In this document: one piece after another, positions 19,118-28,596 of the stretch
Numbering within the stretch: the first letter of the stretch is position 1
Layout of the letters: every line of letters starts with the position of its first letter
From: Methylocaldum sp002005105
GTDB lineage: Bacteria > Pseudomonadota > Gammaproteobacteria > Methylococcales > Methylococcaceae
Reading direction: 5' to 3'
NCBI RefSeq assembly: GCF_051027545.1
Contig: NZ_CP194902.1
Location: forward strand, 1,984,001-2,048,000
DNA: 64,000 nt
Made by a program: the position numbers and the translations under genes
The notes under the pieces: model-generated
What the model saw: the letters and a program-made list of their open reading frames with translations, nothing else
What the model was told of the DNA's origin: nothing
The model's database searches: none

Positions 19118-19555
19118 TCACAGTGTGTTCACCGTTTGCCGGCAATAGGCATAAAGGGCCTCGTAGACGATGAATTCCTTTTCCAGAATCTCCCCATCAT
19201 CCTTCAGTCCCAGGTGCTGAAATCCCTCGGCGATGGCCTTGAGCCCCGCGGCTTCCGGCCGCCCGTAGAGGTCCTGTTTCACGTCCGCGCCGTGCACGAT
19301 TCTCGCGAGCAGGGCCACGGCGGGATCGTCGATCCGGTACTTGGCCACGACCGCCTCGAAACTGCACCGGCCCTCGTGGTGCCCGAGTTCCACGCCGGGG
19401 ACATCGAAAGGAATAGCGCCGTGTCGCTCGGCCACCGCCAGGACCTGGTCGGCCGGAACGAACAAGAACTCGGCCTCAGGGTCAATGAACTTTTTGATGA
19501 GCCAGGGGCAGGCCACCCGGTCCACCTTAACGTTCTCGCGCGTGATCCACTTCAT
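19118..19555 (-). CDS. Stand-alone ChrB C-terminal domain protein
   Basis: The 145-residue cytoplasmic protein matches the C-terminal half of ChrB. Compare VDRVACPWLIKKFIDPEAEFLFVPA here with VDRLASAWLIRRFIDPDARILWL in the full-length ChrB at 23700. It lacks the DNA-binding-like N-terminal half. Such short ChrB-domain proteins occur in chromate clusters and may bind the oxyanion or act in its reduction (inference). The 219-base gap to the ATPase gene at 19775 holds no gene I can support. Confidence 0.82.
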   Translation of the reverse strand: MKWITRENVKVDRVACPWLIKKFIDPEAEFLFVPADQVLAVAERHGAIPFDVPGVELGHHEGRCSFEAVVAKYRIDDPAVALLARIVHGADVKQDLYGRPEAAGLKAIAEGFQHLGLKDDGEILEKEFIVYEALYAYCRQTVNTL

Positions 19556-19774
19556 GATGTTTGACCTCCAGTGAGTTATGGAAGCAGTTTTTTATCGGCG
19601 CCTTTCTCGGTATGCGTGAGCACGCCTGCCGCGGCGAAGGCCGCGTAAACAGGTAGCACGCGCCCATGGCATCCAAGAGATCCACGATGAGGACCTTGCG
19701 GACGGGTTCGTCCACCTCTTGAGTTCTAACCACTTCGCCACGCGCGCTATCCCGTTGACCGATGCCATTCCGTC

Positions 19775-20536
19775 TTATCCCTTTACACCGGCCGATTCCG
19801 CCGTCCCGTCAGTACCCGAGGCGAGGAGTCCCCGGCGAACCTGGTCGAAGTGGGCGCGGATTTCCTCCACCGACCCCTGGCGGACGATGGCGCCCGCGCG
19901 CATCACCACGATCCGCTGGGCGATGGCGAACGCCTCGTCCAGATTGTGGGTGACGTAGAGCAGGGTGAATCCGAGTGCTTCCTGGAGCGCCAGAATCTCG
20001 CGGCGCAGTTCGAGGGCCAGTTCAAAGTCCAGGCTGGACAGGGGTTCGTCCATGAGCAGCAGGCGGGGTTGGGTGACGAGGGCACGGGCCAGGGCGACAC
20101 GCTGCTGCTCGCCGCCCGAAAGTTCGCCGGGGCGCGCGTCCGGCCGCGATTCCAGGCGCACCAACCGCAGGGTTTCCCGGATGCGCCGTTCCCGCTCCGC
20201 CCTGGCAACGCCCTGCGCCTTCAGGCCGAATTCCAGATTCCCGCGCACCGTGAGATGCGGCCACAGGGCCAGGTCCTGAAACACCATGCCGAGACCCCGC
20301 TGTTCGGGTTCCAGGTCAAGGCGGCCGGCTTCCGCCGCGACCGCCCCGTCCAGCAGTACGGCGCCCCGCTCGGGCACGCGGAAACCGGCGGCGAGGCGCA
20401 GCACCGTGGTCTTGCCGCAGCCGGAAGGGCCGAGCAGCACGACCCGCTCGCCGGCTTCCACGTCCAGGGAAAAATCCCGCACCGCCGGCTTGCCCCGATA
20501 GGACGCCCAAACCTGCCGGAACTCGACGGCGCTCAT
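19775..20536 (-). CDS. ABC transporter ATP-binding protein, iron/sulfate-type
   Basis: Nucleotide-binding subunit of 253 residues. Walker A (GPSGCGKTT at about 35-43), Q loop, signature LSGGEQQRVALARAL and Walker B LLLMDEPLSSLD are all intact. The ATG overlaps the permease stop by 4 bases. No long C-terminal regulatory domain. With the two-module permease it forms an importer of the FbpABC/FutABC class; substrate not certain. Confidence 0.9.
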   Translation of the reverse strand: MSAVEFRQVWASYRGKPAVRDFSLDVEAGERVVLLGPSGCGKTTVLRLAAGFRVPERGAVLLDGAVAAEAGRLDLEPEQRGLGMVFQDLALWPHLTVRGNLEFGLKAQGVARAERERRIRETLRLVRLESRPDARPGELSGGEQQRVALARALVTQPRLLLMDEPLSSLDFELALELRREILALQEALGFTLLYVTHNLDEAFAIAQRIVVMRAGAIVRQGSVEEIRAHFDQVRRGLLASGTDGTAESAGVKG

Positions 20537-22110
20537 GGCGAGTGCGCCTCTCTGCGAAGGCCAAGTCCAGTCAGGATGAGCGGCGGCAGTGCCGCGGCCA
20601 CCAACAAGGCGCACAGCGCCGCCACCAACCCGAACGGGCTGTTGGCCATCACGGTGAAGATGCGCACCGGCAGGGTGTCCCCGCCGGGCGGGTACACCAG
20701 CAGGGCGAGTCCGGTATCGCGCAGGCAAAAGAGGTAAGCGACCAGCCAGGCGGTCAGGAGTCCTCGCCGGCTCAGGGGCAGCGCGATGAACAGGATCCGC
20801 CGCCACCAGCCAGCCCCGGCCACGGCCGCCGCCTGCTCCAGGGACGGCGGGAGGCGCGCCAGAGCGCTGTGGGCGATGCCCCCGGACAATGCTCCATACT
20901 GGATGAGATACCCCAACAGCAGGAGACCCGGCGAGGCGTAGAAGCCGGCAGTCGCAGGTTGGTTCCACAGTCCGATCAGGCCGATGCCTACAACTGAGCT
21001 GGGCAGGATCAGGAGCAGCAGGGCGGCGAATTCGGTGAGGCCTGCGCCGCGCGTCCGCTCGCGCCACAAAAGCCCCAGAAAAAATCCGAAGGCCGTCAAA
21101 AGGCTCGCCCCGAGCGCAGCGTACAACAGGCTGCGCCCGAGGGCATCGCCCGCCCGACGCCACGCGTCGCCGAAGTCCGCCGGGGCGGCTTGAAGCAGTA
21201 GTGCGCCGAGCGGCAACACCACGAGCATCAAAAGCAGACTGGATACGCCGACCGTCCATAGCCATTTGCAAGCGCCCAGGCGGATGGAAAGCGAGGTTCC
21301 CGCCGGCCGAAGATCGGGTGCCGCGAAGCGCCGCGAGCGCCATTCCGCCGCCAGCGGCAAGCCCACGACCAGCGCCAGCGGAGCCGCTGCCGCGATGGCC
21401 GCGTCGAAATCGTAGAAGGCCGCGAACTGGGTCAGGATTTCCACCGGGTACACGTCATAGCGCAGGAACATGGGCACGGTGAGTTCGCCCAGGACCAGCA
21501 GAAACACCAGGACAGCGCCGAATAGAACGCCCGGCCCAACGGCCGGCAGGGTGATGCGGCCAAGCACTTTCGGCCAGGCGGCGTACAGCCTCGCAGCCTC
21601 CTCCAGGCGGGGATTGACGCTATGGAGGAGGGTCGCCGTGAGTAGCACGATCAGGGGCAGAAACACCGTGGCCAGCGTTACGGCACAGCCCGGCAGTCCG
21701 AACAGCCATTCTGAGAGAGTTCCGGCCACTGAAGCGGGCAGCAGGCGGGCGAGCCAACCCTCCCGCCCCAGCAGGGCGAACCAGCCGAGCGCGAGGAAAT
21801 AGGGCGGGAGCAGCAGGGGCAGGATGAACCCCGCGGCGAACAGGCGCCGCCCCGGCAGATCGGTCTTGCCGAGCAGCAGGCCGAGCGGCACGCCGAGTCC
21901 CAGCGCGCCCAGGGTGGCCAGTCCCGCGAGCAGCACGCTCCGACCGAAGAGCCGAGGCAGGCGGGGCGATGCCCACAGGTCCCGATAGCGATCCAGGCCG
22001 AACATTCCGTCCACGGTGAGACTCGATGCGAACATGACCACGAGCGGCGCCAATCCCAGCCCCAGAAACAAGGTTGCCGCAAGGGTCAGGGTGAGGCGTC
22101 TCGAACCCAT
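20533..22110 (-). CDS. Fused two-module ABC permease, iron-type (FbpB/SfuB-like)
   Basis: A 525-residue inner-membrane protein with about twelve hydrophobic segments in two homologous halves, as in iron-type importers where a single gene encodes both permease modules. It lies between the small exported protein of the chromate operon and the ATPase. Spacing from the small gene is 12 bases. Its occurrence within a chromate-resistance operon is unusual. Confidence 0.87.
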   Translation of the reverse strand: MGSRRLTLTLAATLFLGLGLAPLVVMFASSLTVDGMFGLDRYRDLWASPRLPRLFGRSVLLAGLATLGALGLGVPLGLLLGKTDLPGRRLFAAGFILPLLLPPYFLALGWFALLGREGWLARLLPASVAGTLSEWLFGLPGCAVTLATVFLPLIVLLTATLLHSVNPRLEEAARLYAAWPKVLGRITLPAVGPGVLFGAVLVFLLVLGELTVPMFLRYDVYPVEILTQFAAFYDFDAAIAAAAPLALVVGLPLAAEWRSRRFAAPDLRPAGTSLSIRLGACKWLWTVGVSSLLLMLVVLPLGALLLQAAPADFGDAWRRAGDALGRSLLYAALGASLLTAFGFFLGLLWRERTRGAGLTEFAALLLLILPSSVVGIGLIGLWNQPATAGFYASPGLLLLGYLIQYGALSGGIAHSALARLPPSLEQAAAVAGAGWWRRILFIALPLSRRGLLTAWLVAYLFCLRDTGLALLVYPPGGDTLPVRIFTVMANSPFGLVAALCALLVAAALPPLILTGLGLRREAHSP

Positions 22111-22122
22111 GGAACCGGTGGT

Positions 22123-22314
22123 TTAATGCCTGACGGCAATACCTTCAGGCATTTTGGAGAAGGGAATGGTCTTCACCGCCTCGTCCCGCTTGGCGTCGAT
22201 CACCCCCTGAACCGGGTCGAAAGGCGGCGGTGCTTCCGCGCGGGCCGGCAACATGGCGCACATCAGGAAAAGGAAAGTTCCTAGCGTAATCCTCGGAAAG
22301 ACGATGCGGTTCAT
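22123..22314 (-). CDS. Small exported protein in the chromate operon
   Basis: A 63-residue protein with a signal peptide (about 1-25, MLPARA-EA) and a mature part of under 40 residues, including DPVQGVIDAKRDEAVKTIPFSKMP. Its ATG overlaps the chrA stop by 4 bases (22311-22314), a strong sign that it is real and co-translated. I do not recognise a family. It may be a periplasmic accessory of ChrA or of the following ABC permease. Confidence 0.6.
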   Translation of the reverse strand: MNRIVFPRITLGTFLFLMCAMLPARAEAPPPFDPVQGVIDAKRDEAVKTIPFSKMPEGIAVRH

Positions 22315-23703
22315 AACAGCACTCCCGCCTGGGCCAACCAGGGTTTGAGGAAGGTGAACAAGAAACCGACCAGGCCGCAGACGCCGATGACCGGGATGAC
22401 GCCGACCCGGCAACGGAACAGGATCAGCAGCGCACCCAGGCCTACCAGAGCCGAAACGCCATCGAAGCGCCCAGAGAAGCCCTGCGGCCAAAATACGTGG
22501 TAGGCGAAAAACACAGCGAGGTTGAGGATGACACCCACCACGGCGGCGGTAATGCCGGTCAGGGGCGCGGTGAACTTGAGATTGCCGTGGGTGGTTTCGA
22601 CCAGGGGGCCGCCCGCCAGGATGAACAGGAAACTGGGCAGGAAGGTGAACCAGGTCACCACGGCCGCGGCTGCGGTGCCTGCCAGAAAAAGCTGATCCGG
22701 TCCGAACAGTTGCTTGGCCCAGCCGGCGACGAAACCGACGAAGGTCACCACCATGATGAGCGGCCCCGGCGTCGTTTCGCCCAAGGCCAGGCCGTCGATC
22801 ATTTGATGCGGAGCGAGCCAGTGGAAATGCTCGACCGCGCCCTGATAGACGTAGGGCAGCACCGCGTAGGCACCGCCGAAGGTGAGCAGGGCCGCCTTGG
22901 TGAAGAACCAGCCCATCTGCGTGAGCGCGCCGTGCCAACCATACTGCGCGTATAGGAAGCCGATCGCGCCACTCCATAGGATCAGGCCCGCTAGAATGAT
23001 CTTGAGCAAGCTGGCCCAGGTGAAGCGGGCATGGGCGGGAACCGGCGTATCGTCGTCGATCAGCGCCGGACCGTAGCTTTGCTTGGCCGCACCATGGCCT
23101 CCGACCACAAATTTGCCGGGTGCAAACTTGCCGCCGATGCCGCCCAGGATCGCCGCTACCAGCACGATCAAGGGAAACGGCGCTTTGAAAGCAAAAATGG
23201 CCACGAACGCCGAGGCTGCCATGGCCCACAGCACCCAATTTTTCAGCGCCCCCGAGCCGACGCGCCAGGCTGCGAACAAAACGATGGCGGTCACCGCCGG
23301 CTTGATGCCGTACAGCACGCCGGCCACGGCGGGCACCTTGCCGAACGCCAGGTAAATCAAGCCCAGTCCGATCAAGATCAAGAGCGAAGGCAACACGAAC
23401 AGCCCTCCCGCGATGATCCCGCCCCAGGTGCGGTGCATCAGCCAGCCGATATAGGTCGCCAGTTGCTGCGCCTCCGGCCCCGGCAGGAGCATGCAGTAGT
23501 TGAGTGCGTGCAGGAAGCGTTTCTCGCTGATCCAGCGGCGCCGTTCGACCAATTTCCGAATGCATGATGGCGATCTGGCCGGCGGGGCCGCCGAAACTGA
23601 TGAAGCCGAGCTTGAGCCAGAACAGGAAGGCGGCCCAAAAACCTACGGCGACCGGGCGAACATTGTTCTTAGTGGGTGCGGTGACGTGGGAAGTTTCGCT
23701 CAT
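22311..23703 (-). pseudogene. chrA: Chromate efflux transporter ChrA, frameshifted near 23554
   Basis: ChrA expels chromate across the inner membrane. The N-terminus (WAAFLFWLKLGFISFGGPAG and QIAIMHSE) reads from the ATG at 23703. The rest, starting LVERRRWISEKRFLHALNYC with the PGPEAQQLATYIGW motif, continues in another frame from about 23552. One extra base in the short A run (T run at 23553-23555 on the plus strand) explains the shift. Removing it gives a protein of about 464 residues with two CHR domains. This may be a recent mutation or a sequence error. The ATG overlaps the chrB stop by 4 bases. Confidence 0.88.
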
Positions 23704-24635
23704 GGCGCGGAATCCTTTTCAAATGCGGCCAGTAGCCCGTCAAACAGAACACTGGCGGCCGTGAACAGTTGATCGTCATTGGCGCTGGTTTCACGCAGGC
23801 CCGCCAATACGCGCTCAATGCCTTGGGCCTCCGGAGGTTGGATGCCGCCGACGTCGAGGAAGTGCACGATGCCGGCGAGTCGCGCGAGCGGTGGCGACTC
23901 CAGGCCGAATCCGGCCAGGAGGGTCTCGAAGGTCACCTTGCCGCCCACATGGGAAAAGGCGGCACCGTCGAAGTCGAACCCCAACGCGTCCTCCGGGCAG
24001 TCGGCGGGTGAAGCCAACCAGAGAATGCGGGCGTCCGGGTCGATGAAGCGGCGAATCAGCCAGGCGCTCGCGAGTCGATCCACCCAGGGGCGGGCACGAG
24101 TCGCCCACACGCGGCCGCGATAGTCGGCAATATCCAAGCGTGGGATCGCACCGGCCGCCGCATGCGGTTCGTCGGGGGACAGGCTGCGGCTGACCGAACT
24201 TTCCAGCTCCTGCAAGGCGGCATCGGCTTGTTTCTGGGCTTCCCCCGGGAAAAAGTCGATGGCGGCCAGTTGTCCAAATGTCTTGCGGAGCTTTCTGGCT
24301 TGTTTCAGTGTCGCCGGCGCGGTTTCGCTCGTCAGCTGAGAGCGGCATTGGGCAATCTCCGCCAGCAATTCGCCGAATTCGGATGAACGGTCAAACAGAC
24401 CCGAAAAACCGTCTTCACCTTTTCCTTCAGCCGTCAGCAAATAGGCCGTGCCGCCGTTCTCACGGAGATCGTCGGCGACCTCGGCCAGAATCTCTCGACA
24501 GCCGTCCTGTTCGGGCAGCAAATAGACGCCATCCCGGAGCACCGCGGCGCCCGAGGCTTTGAGCGCTCGCCAGGCCCGCATTCGGGCCGTGGCGTTCTCC
24601 GTCGGCAGAGTCAGTATGAGCAAAAGCCAAGACAT
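23700..24635 (-). CDS. chrB: Chromate-responsive regulator/resistance protein ChrB
   Basis: The 311-residue protein begins MSWLLLILTLPTENATARMR, as ChrB does (an in-frame ATG three codons upstream is less likely). The N-terminal half has the PaaX-like pattern (RAWRALKASGAAVLRDGVYLLP). The C-terminal ChrB domain has RPWVDRLASAWLIRRFIDPDARI and FDVGGIQPPEA-type endings. ChrB is known as a chromate-sensing regulator of chr operons. A near-perfect palindrome sits directly upstream of its start. It is first in an operon with chrA. Confidence 0.9.
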   Translation of the reverse strand: MSWLLLILTLPTENATARMRAWRALKASGAAVLRDGVYLLPEQDGCREILAEVADDLRENGGTAYLLTAEGKGEDGFSGLFDRSSEFGELLAEIAQCRSQLTSETAPATLKQARKLRKTFGQLAAIDFFPGEAQKQADAALQELESSVSRSLSPDEPHAAAGAIPRLDIADYRGRVWATRARPWVDRLASAWLIRRFIDPDARILWLASPADCPEDALGFDFDGAAFSHVGGKVTFETLLAGFGLESPPLARLAGIVHFLDVGGIQPPEAQGIERVLAGLRETSANDDQLFTAASVLFDGLLAAFEKDSAP

Positions 24636-24637
24636 GT

Positions 24638-24671
24638 GTAGCATTCTCTACAGTAATGTAGATTATGCTAC
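24638..24671. promoter_or_regulatory. Palindromic operator at the chrB start
   Basis: Nested inverted repeats share one centre: outer arms GTAGCAT (24638-24644) and ATGCTAC (24665-24671), inner arms CTACA (24648-24652) and TGTAG (24657-24661). Fourteen of 17 base pairs are symmetric. The site begins 3 bases upstream of the chrB ATG, so a bound regulator, probably ChrB itself, would block transcription or translation. Confidence 0.68.
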
Positions 24672-24709
24672 TCATTAAGCTGAAGGGCTTCAAGTTGCGT
24701 AAACGCCTT

Positions 24710-25039
24710 TTAAAACAGGTTTCTCAGCAATAAGACCAAGCCATAGCACACGCTGGTAGCTATCGCCGCGAGGCCGAGTGCCAGCCAGAAATTCAGCGAC
24801 CGTTCCAGCAGCAGGGGCAAGATCCAAAAGAAGGCCAGTGAAGGTATCACCAGCCAGACGATTTGCCGCGCAAGCTCAGTTATCAGTTCGGTGTCCCCGG
24901 TGTCGACATAGAGCCAGATGAAGGCCAGAATCGATGTGATCGGCAGTGATGCGATGAGGGCGGCAACCAGGCTGCTACGTTTCGCCGTTTCGGAAATTAC
25001 TGCGATCAACAGCGCGGATATCAACACTTTGAGGTACAT
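24710..25039 (-). CDS. DUF3147-like small membrane protein
   Basis: A 109-residue inner-membrane protein with four predicted hydrophobic helices and the conserved N-terminus of the family (MYLKVLISALLIAVISETAKRSSLVAALIASLP). The start at 25039 is preferred over an upstream ATG because it begins the first helix. No function is known. It lies upstream of chrB on the same strand but on the far side of the operator. The following 25040-25406 holds no gene I can support. Confidence 0.75.
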   Translation of the reverse strand: MYLKVLISALLIAVISETAKRSSLVAALIASLPITSILAFIWLYVDTGDTELITELARQIVWLVIPSLAFFWILPLLLERSLNFWLALGLAAIATSVCYGLVLLLRNLF

Positions 25040-25406
25040 GGCCGTTTGTGTTATTTGCTTGCCGGCTTGCAGCGGAGGTTGGTACGCCAAGATCGTACCC
25101 ATTTTCTCGTTATGGTTTGCGCTTACGCTCGTAGGTGTTCATACCGACTCGTCTGCATTCAAGTCCTTCTGAATCTTTCAGAATAAATCAGACGTCTCGG
25201 AGCGGGCGTGCTTTATTCATGCCTATCAATAGACCGTAGCGCATTCGAAGTCGTTGGCCCAATCACCATGGGAATATGAAAGGGGACGCATGTCATGAGA
25301 ATAGGCTCTGCTCTCTCCGAACATACGAGGGCTTACACTGAGCGGACTTTCAGGGCGAGTCTGCTCATGCTATCCGTGGTAATCGACCGCTCGGAGTTCA
25401 GTCCAT

Positions 25407-26438
25407 CTACCGTACGCTTAACAGGCAGACCTCGCCCTCTGCCGAACCGACGCCCAGCATGTTGCCCTGAGGACTCCAGGCCAGCCGGGTCAGCGGATTT
25501 TTCAGGATACAAAGATCCTTCATTATGCCTTCGGGGATATTCCACAGGATCAACATTCCATCCTGCCCGACCGTGGCGAGAACATCCCGCTTCGGATGAA
25601 ACCTGAGGTCGGCGATGCGGTCGATGTGGCGGCTGAGCACAAAGGGCTCCCGATTGGCCGGACCCGGTCCCGAGAAATTCCACAGCACCGCCTCACGGTC
25701 CGCGCCGCTGGCCAGATATCGGGATGAGGCATCCCAGTTCAATAGGCTGATCTTGCCGGGATAGCCCGACATGCCGACGTTCTTGGCGGTCTTTACATTC
25801 CAAACCAACAGGCTGTCATCCTGGCAGCCGGCAGCGAGGTGTTCGTCGTTCGGCGAAAGGCTCAGGGAGAGAAACGAGCCTTTCCACTGGAAATGCTTTT
25901 TCGCTTGCACGGCGTCTATCCGCCACAGCTTGACCCCGCCGTAACACGCGGTGGCCAATCGGCGTCCGTCGCGCAGCCAGGCCAAGCCCGTCACCGTGCT
26001 GGCATGATCGCCGTAGACTCGACACAATTCGCCGTCATTCTTCCACAGCTTCACGAACTTGCCGGCCGCCGAGGCGAGGAGATCGCCGCGCGGCGACCAG
26101 GCCACGTGTTCCACCCAGCCGCTGCCGCCATCCAGTACCATGGCCTCTGCACCGGTACCGGCATCCCACACCCGCGCCTTGCCGTCCTGTCCGCCGCTGG
26201 CGAGCCAACGTCCGTCGCAGGACCAGTCCAGCGCCAGCGTTCCCAGGCCGTGACCGGGCAGTTCATGAACGACCCCGCCGGTTTCTCCCGCGAGCAGCAG
26301 GATCGGACCGCCGACCGATGCCGCTGCCAGCGTAGATCCATCAGGCGACCAGGCCAGAGCGGTGATGTAATCGTCGCCCACGACCCGCCATTGCGGCTCG
26401 ATCAGCTCGAACGGTGCTTTCTCATTCAAGCCAGACAT
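25407..26438 (-). CDS. WD40-repeat protein, last gene of the zinc-type operon
   Basis: The 343-residue protein consists almost wholly of WD40 repeats, about eight, each with the pattern WSPDG...LASGG..G....WD (for example CDGRWLASGGQDGKARVWD and PKRDVLATVGQDGMLILWN). This fits one closed seven-bladed propeller. No signal peptide. The start overlaps the COG0523 stop by 13 bases. WD40 genes next to COG0523 GTPases recur in zinc-responsive clusters. It may be a scaffold for metal delivery (inference). Confidence 0.85.
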   Translation of the reverse strand: MSGLNEKAPFELIEPQWRVVGDDYITALAWSPDGSTLAAASVGGPILLLAGETGGVVHELPGHGLGTLALDWSCDGRWLASGGQDGKARVWDAGTGAEAMVLDGGSGWVEHVAWSPRGDLLASAAGKFVKLWKNDGELCRVYGDHASTVTGLAWLRDGRRLATACYGGVKLWRIDAVQAKKHFQWKGSFLSLSLSPNDEHLAAGCQDDSLLVWNVKTAKNVGMSGYPGKISLLNWDASSRYLASGADREAVLWNFSGPGPANREPFVLSRHIDRIADLRFHPKRDVLATVGQDGMLILWNIPEGIMKDLCILKNPLTRLAWSPQGNMLGVGSAEGEVCLLSVR

Positions 26439-27775
26439 TGCCGAAATCCCTCGTTCAAAGCGTGCCGGTCCAGATTGCGGCCGATGAACACCAGCTGGTT
26501 GCGGCGCGGCTCGTCGCCCCAGGGTTTATCGGCCTGCATGTTGAACAGCATATACACGGCATGGAACACCAGCTTCTTTTCCATGCCTTTCAGGCTGACG
26601 ATGCCTTTGGTGCGGAAGATATCCGCCCCTTTTTCCCGGAGCAGCTCGCCGATCCAGTTGTTGAAGCGGCTGTAGTCCAGATCGCCGGGCTCGCTGATGC
26701 CCACCGACGTCACGTCATCGTCATGTGTGTGCCCGGCCTCCCATTCCCGGGTCATCACCGGTTCGACCCCTCGATCCCCGCGCAGGAAGGTCATGCCGAA
26801 CTCATCGGGATGATGCTGGGTGAAGCAGGCGTAATGCCCGTCCCGCTCGACCGAAACCCGAATTTGCTTTATGCCGCCGGCGCTCAGATCCAGCTCGTGC
26901 AGGCATTCCTCCGTTAGGCCGGCATCGGGCGCGAGCCGCTTGGGAGGGTCCGAGAACAACCGGACCATGCGCTCTTGCAGACCCATGAGGCAACTGTCGC
27001 TGGCATCGGCCACCGGCAGCCAAATCAAGCGGATGGCGGGATCGGGGCCGTCTTGGATAATCCAGCGGTAATCCCCGGCGGCGAGATGGAACAGCCCGGC
27101 CCATTCGAAGGGATATTCCGGATCCAGGAAACCGGGCTTGACCGTCAGCGCCCGATCGAGGTCGAACCCGCCGACGTCCAGTACCTCGGCCAGATCCACC
27201 TGGCCGTTCACCGTACGATGGATTCGGGCCATGGCATTCATGCCCCGCACCCGCTTTTCCAGGGCGGCCAGCTCCGGTTCCGAGACTAGGTCGGCCTTGT
27301 TGAGGAGAATCACGTCGGCGAAGGCGATTTGTTCCTTGATCTCCTCGCTGTCTTCGATATGCAAGTGCACATGTTTGGCGTCCACCACGGTGATCACGCC
27401 GTCCAGCCGGAGCTGCGAGGCGATTTCCTCGTCGACGAAGAAGGTCTGGGCCACCGGAGCGGGGTCGGCGATCCCCGTGGTCTCGATCAGGATGGCGTCG
27501 AACTTGTCGCGCCTCCGCATCAGATTGCCGAGGATGCGGATCAGGTCGCCCCGGACCGTACAACAGATACAACCATTATTCATCTCGAAAATTTCTTCAT
27601 CGGCATCGATGACCAGGGCATTGTCGATGCCGATTTCGCCGAACTCGTTTTCGATCACGGCGATGCGTTTGCCGTGGTTTTCGCTTAGGATTCGGTTCAA
27701 GAGGGTCGTTTTGCCTGCACCCAGGAAACCTGTCAGCACGGTGACGGGGATGCGGTTCGAAGTGATAACGGTCAT
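26426..27775 (-). CDS. COG0523 (CobW/ZigA-type) GTPase, putative zinc metallochaperone, intact copy
   Basis: A 449-residue P-loop GTPase predicted to load metal into client enzymes. Motifs: Walker A GFLGAGKTT (16-24), the metal-binding CxCC in NNGCICCTVRGDL (69-72), ETTGIADPAP, and the guanine motif NKAD. The C-terminal CobW domain is long, as in the YciC/ZigA zinc-starvation subgroup. The ATG at 27775 overlaps the folE2 stop (ATGA); the 95 codons upstream in frame overlap folE2 and are not used. It is the only undamaged COG0523 copy of three in the operon. Confidence 0.92.
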   Translation of the reverse strand: MTVITSNRIPVTVLTGFLGAGKTTLLNRILSENHGKRIAVIENEFGEIGIDNALVIDADEEIFEMNNGCICCTVRGDLIRILGNLMRRRDKFDAILIETTGIADPAPVAQTFFVDEEIASQLRLDGVITVVDAKHVHLHIEDSEEIKEQIAFADVILLNKADLVSEPELAALEKRVRGMNAMARIHRTVNGQVDLAEVLDVGGFDLDRALTVKPGFLDPEYPFEWAGLFHLAAGDYRWIIQDGPDPAIRLIWLPVADASDSCLMGLQERMVRLFSDPPKRLAPDAGLTEECLHELDLSAGGIKQIRVSVERDGHYACFTQHHPDEFGMTFLRGDRGVEPVMTREWEAGHTHDDDVTSVGISEPGDLDYSRFNNWIGELLREKGADIFRTKGIVSLKGMEKKLVFHAVYMLFNMQADKPWGDEPRRNQLVFIGRNLDRHALNEGFRQCLA

Positions 27776-28596
27776 GTCATGGCTCCGTTTTGTTGGGGAG
27801 ATGAGTGGTGTAGATCGCGATCGATCCGCGCATAGGCAGAATGGTTGTGGATGGATTCGAAGTTCTCCGCTTCGACCGTGTAGGCCAGGATGCGGGGCTC
27901 CGCGTCCATCCGGGTGGCCACGTCGCGCACCATGTCCTCGACGAACTTGGGATGGTCGTAGGCGTATTCGGTGACATACTTCTCGTCGGGACGCTTGAGC
28001 AGTCCGAAGATCGGGGAGGAGGCTTCGGCCTCCGCCCACTCGATCAATTCCTCGATCCACACGAAATCAGCGGTCGTCACGGTCACGGTGACGTGAGAGC
28101 GCTGATTGTGGGCGCCCCGTTCGGCAATCGTCTTGGAACAGGGACAGAGGCTGGTGACCGGCACCGCGACCCGGATTCGGGTCGTGACTTCGCCTTCGGC
28201 GATTTCGCCGACCAGGGCCACTTCGTAGTCCATCAAGCTGCGCACGCCGGTGACCGGCGCCGCCTTTTCGACGAAATACGGAAACCGCATTTCGATGTAG
28301 CCGGACTGGGCTTCCAGTCGCCGAATCATCTCGGCCAGCATGTCGCCGAAGGACTCCACGCCGATTTCGCGTTCGTAACCGTTGAGTATCTCCACGAAGC
28401 GGGACATGTGGGTGCCCTTGAAGCCGTGGGGCAGGTTCACGTACATGTCGAAGCGGGCGATGGTGTGCTGCTCGCCCTGGCTGAGGTCCCGGACCCGCAC
28501 CGGATGCAGGATGTCCTTGATCCCGACCCTGTCGATGGCGATGCGGCGGGAGTCGGCCCGGCCCTGCACGTCTTCGATGCCGATCGGAGCGCTCAT
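27772..28596 (-). CDS. folE2: GTP cyclohydrolase I type B (FolE2)
   Basis: Opens the GTP ring to start folate/pterin synthesis without requiring zinc. Many bacteria switch from the zinc enzyme FolE to FolE2 under zinc starvation. The 274 residues carry the family signature PVTSLCPCSKTIAERGAHNQRSH with Cys151 and Cys153. The start at 28596 overlaps the queD-like stop by 4 bases (ATGA). The related archaeal MptA feeds methanopterin synthesis, so a role in the H4MPT cofactor of a methylotroph is an alternative. Confidence 0.93.
   Translation of the reverse strand: MSAPIGIEDVQGRADSRRIAIDRVGIKDILHPVRVRDLSQGEQHTIARFDMYVNLPHGFKGTHMSRFVEILNGYEREIGVESFGDMLAEMIRRLEAQSGYIEMRFPYFVEKAAPVTGVRSLMDYEVALVGEIAEGEVTTRIRVAVPVTSLCPCSKTIAERGAHNQRSHVTVTVTTADFVWIEELIEWAEAEASSPIFGLLKRPDEKYVTEYAYDHPKFVEDMVRDVATRMDAEPRILAYTVEAENFESIHNHSAYARIDRDLHHSSPQQNGAMT

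Noticed and set aside
19556..19774. Short open frame of 68 residues between the ChrB-domain gene and the ATPase
   Set aside because: No start signal and no motif; it overlaps the ChrB-domain gene start.
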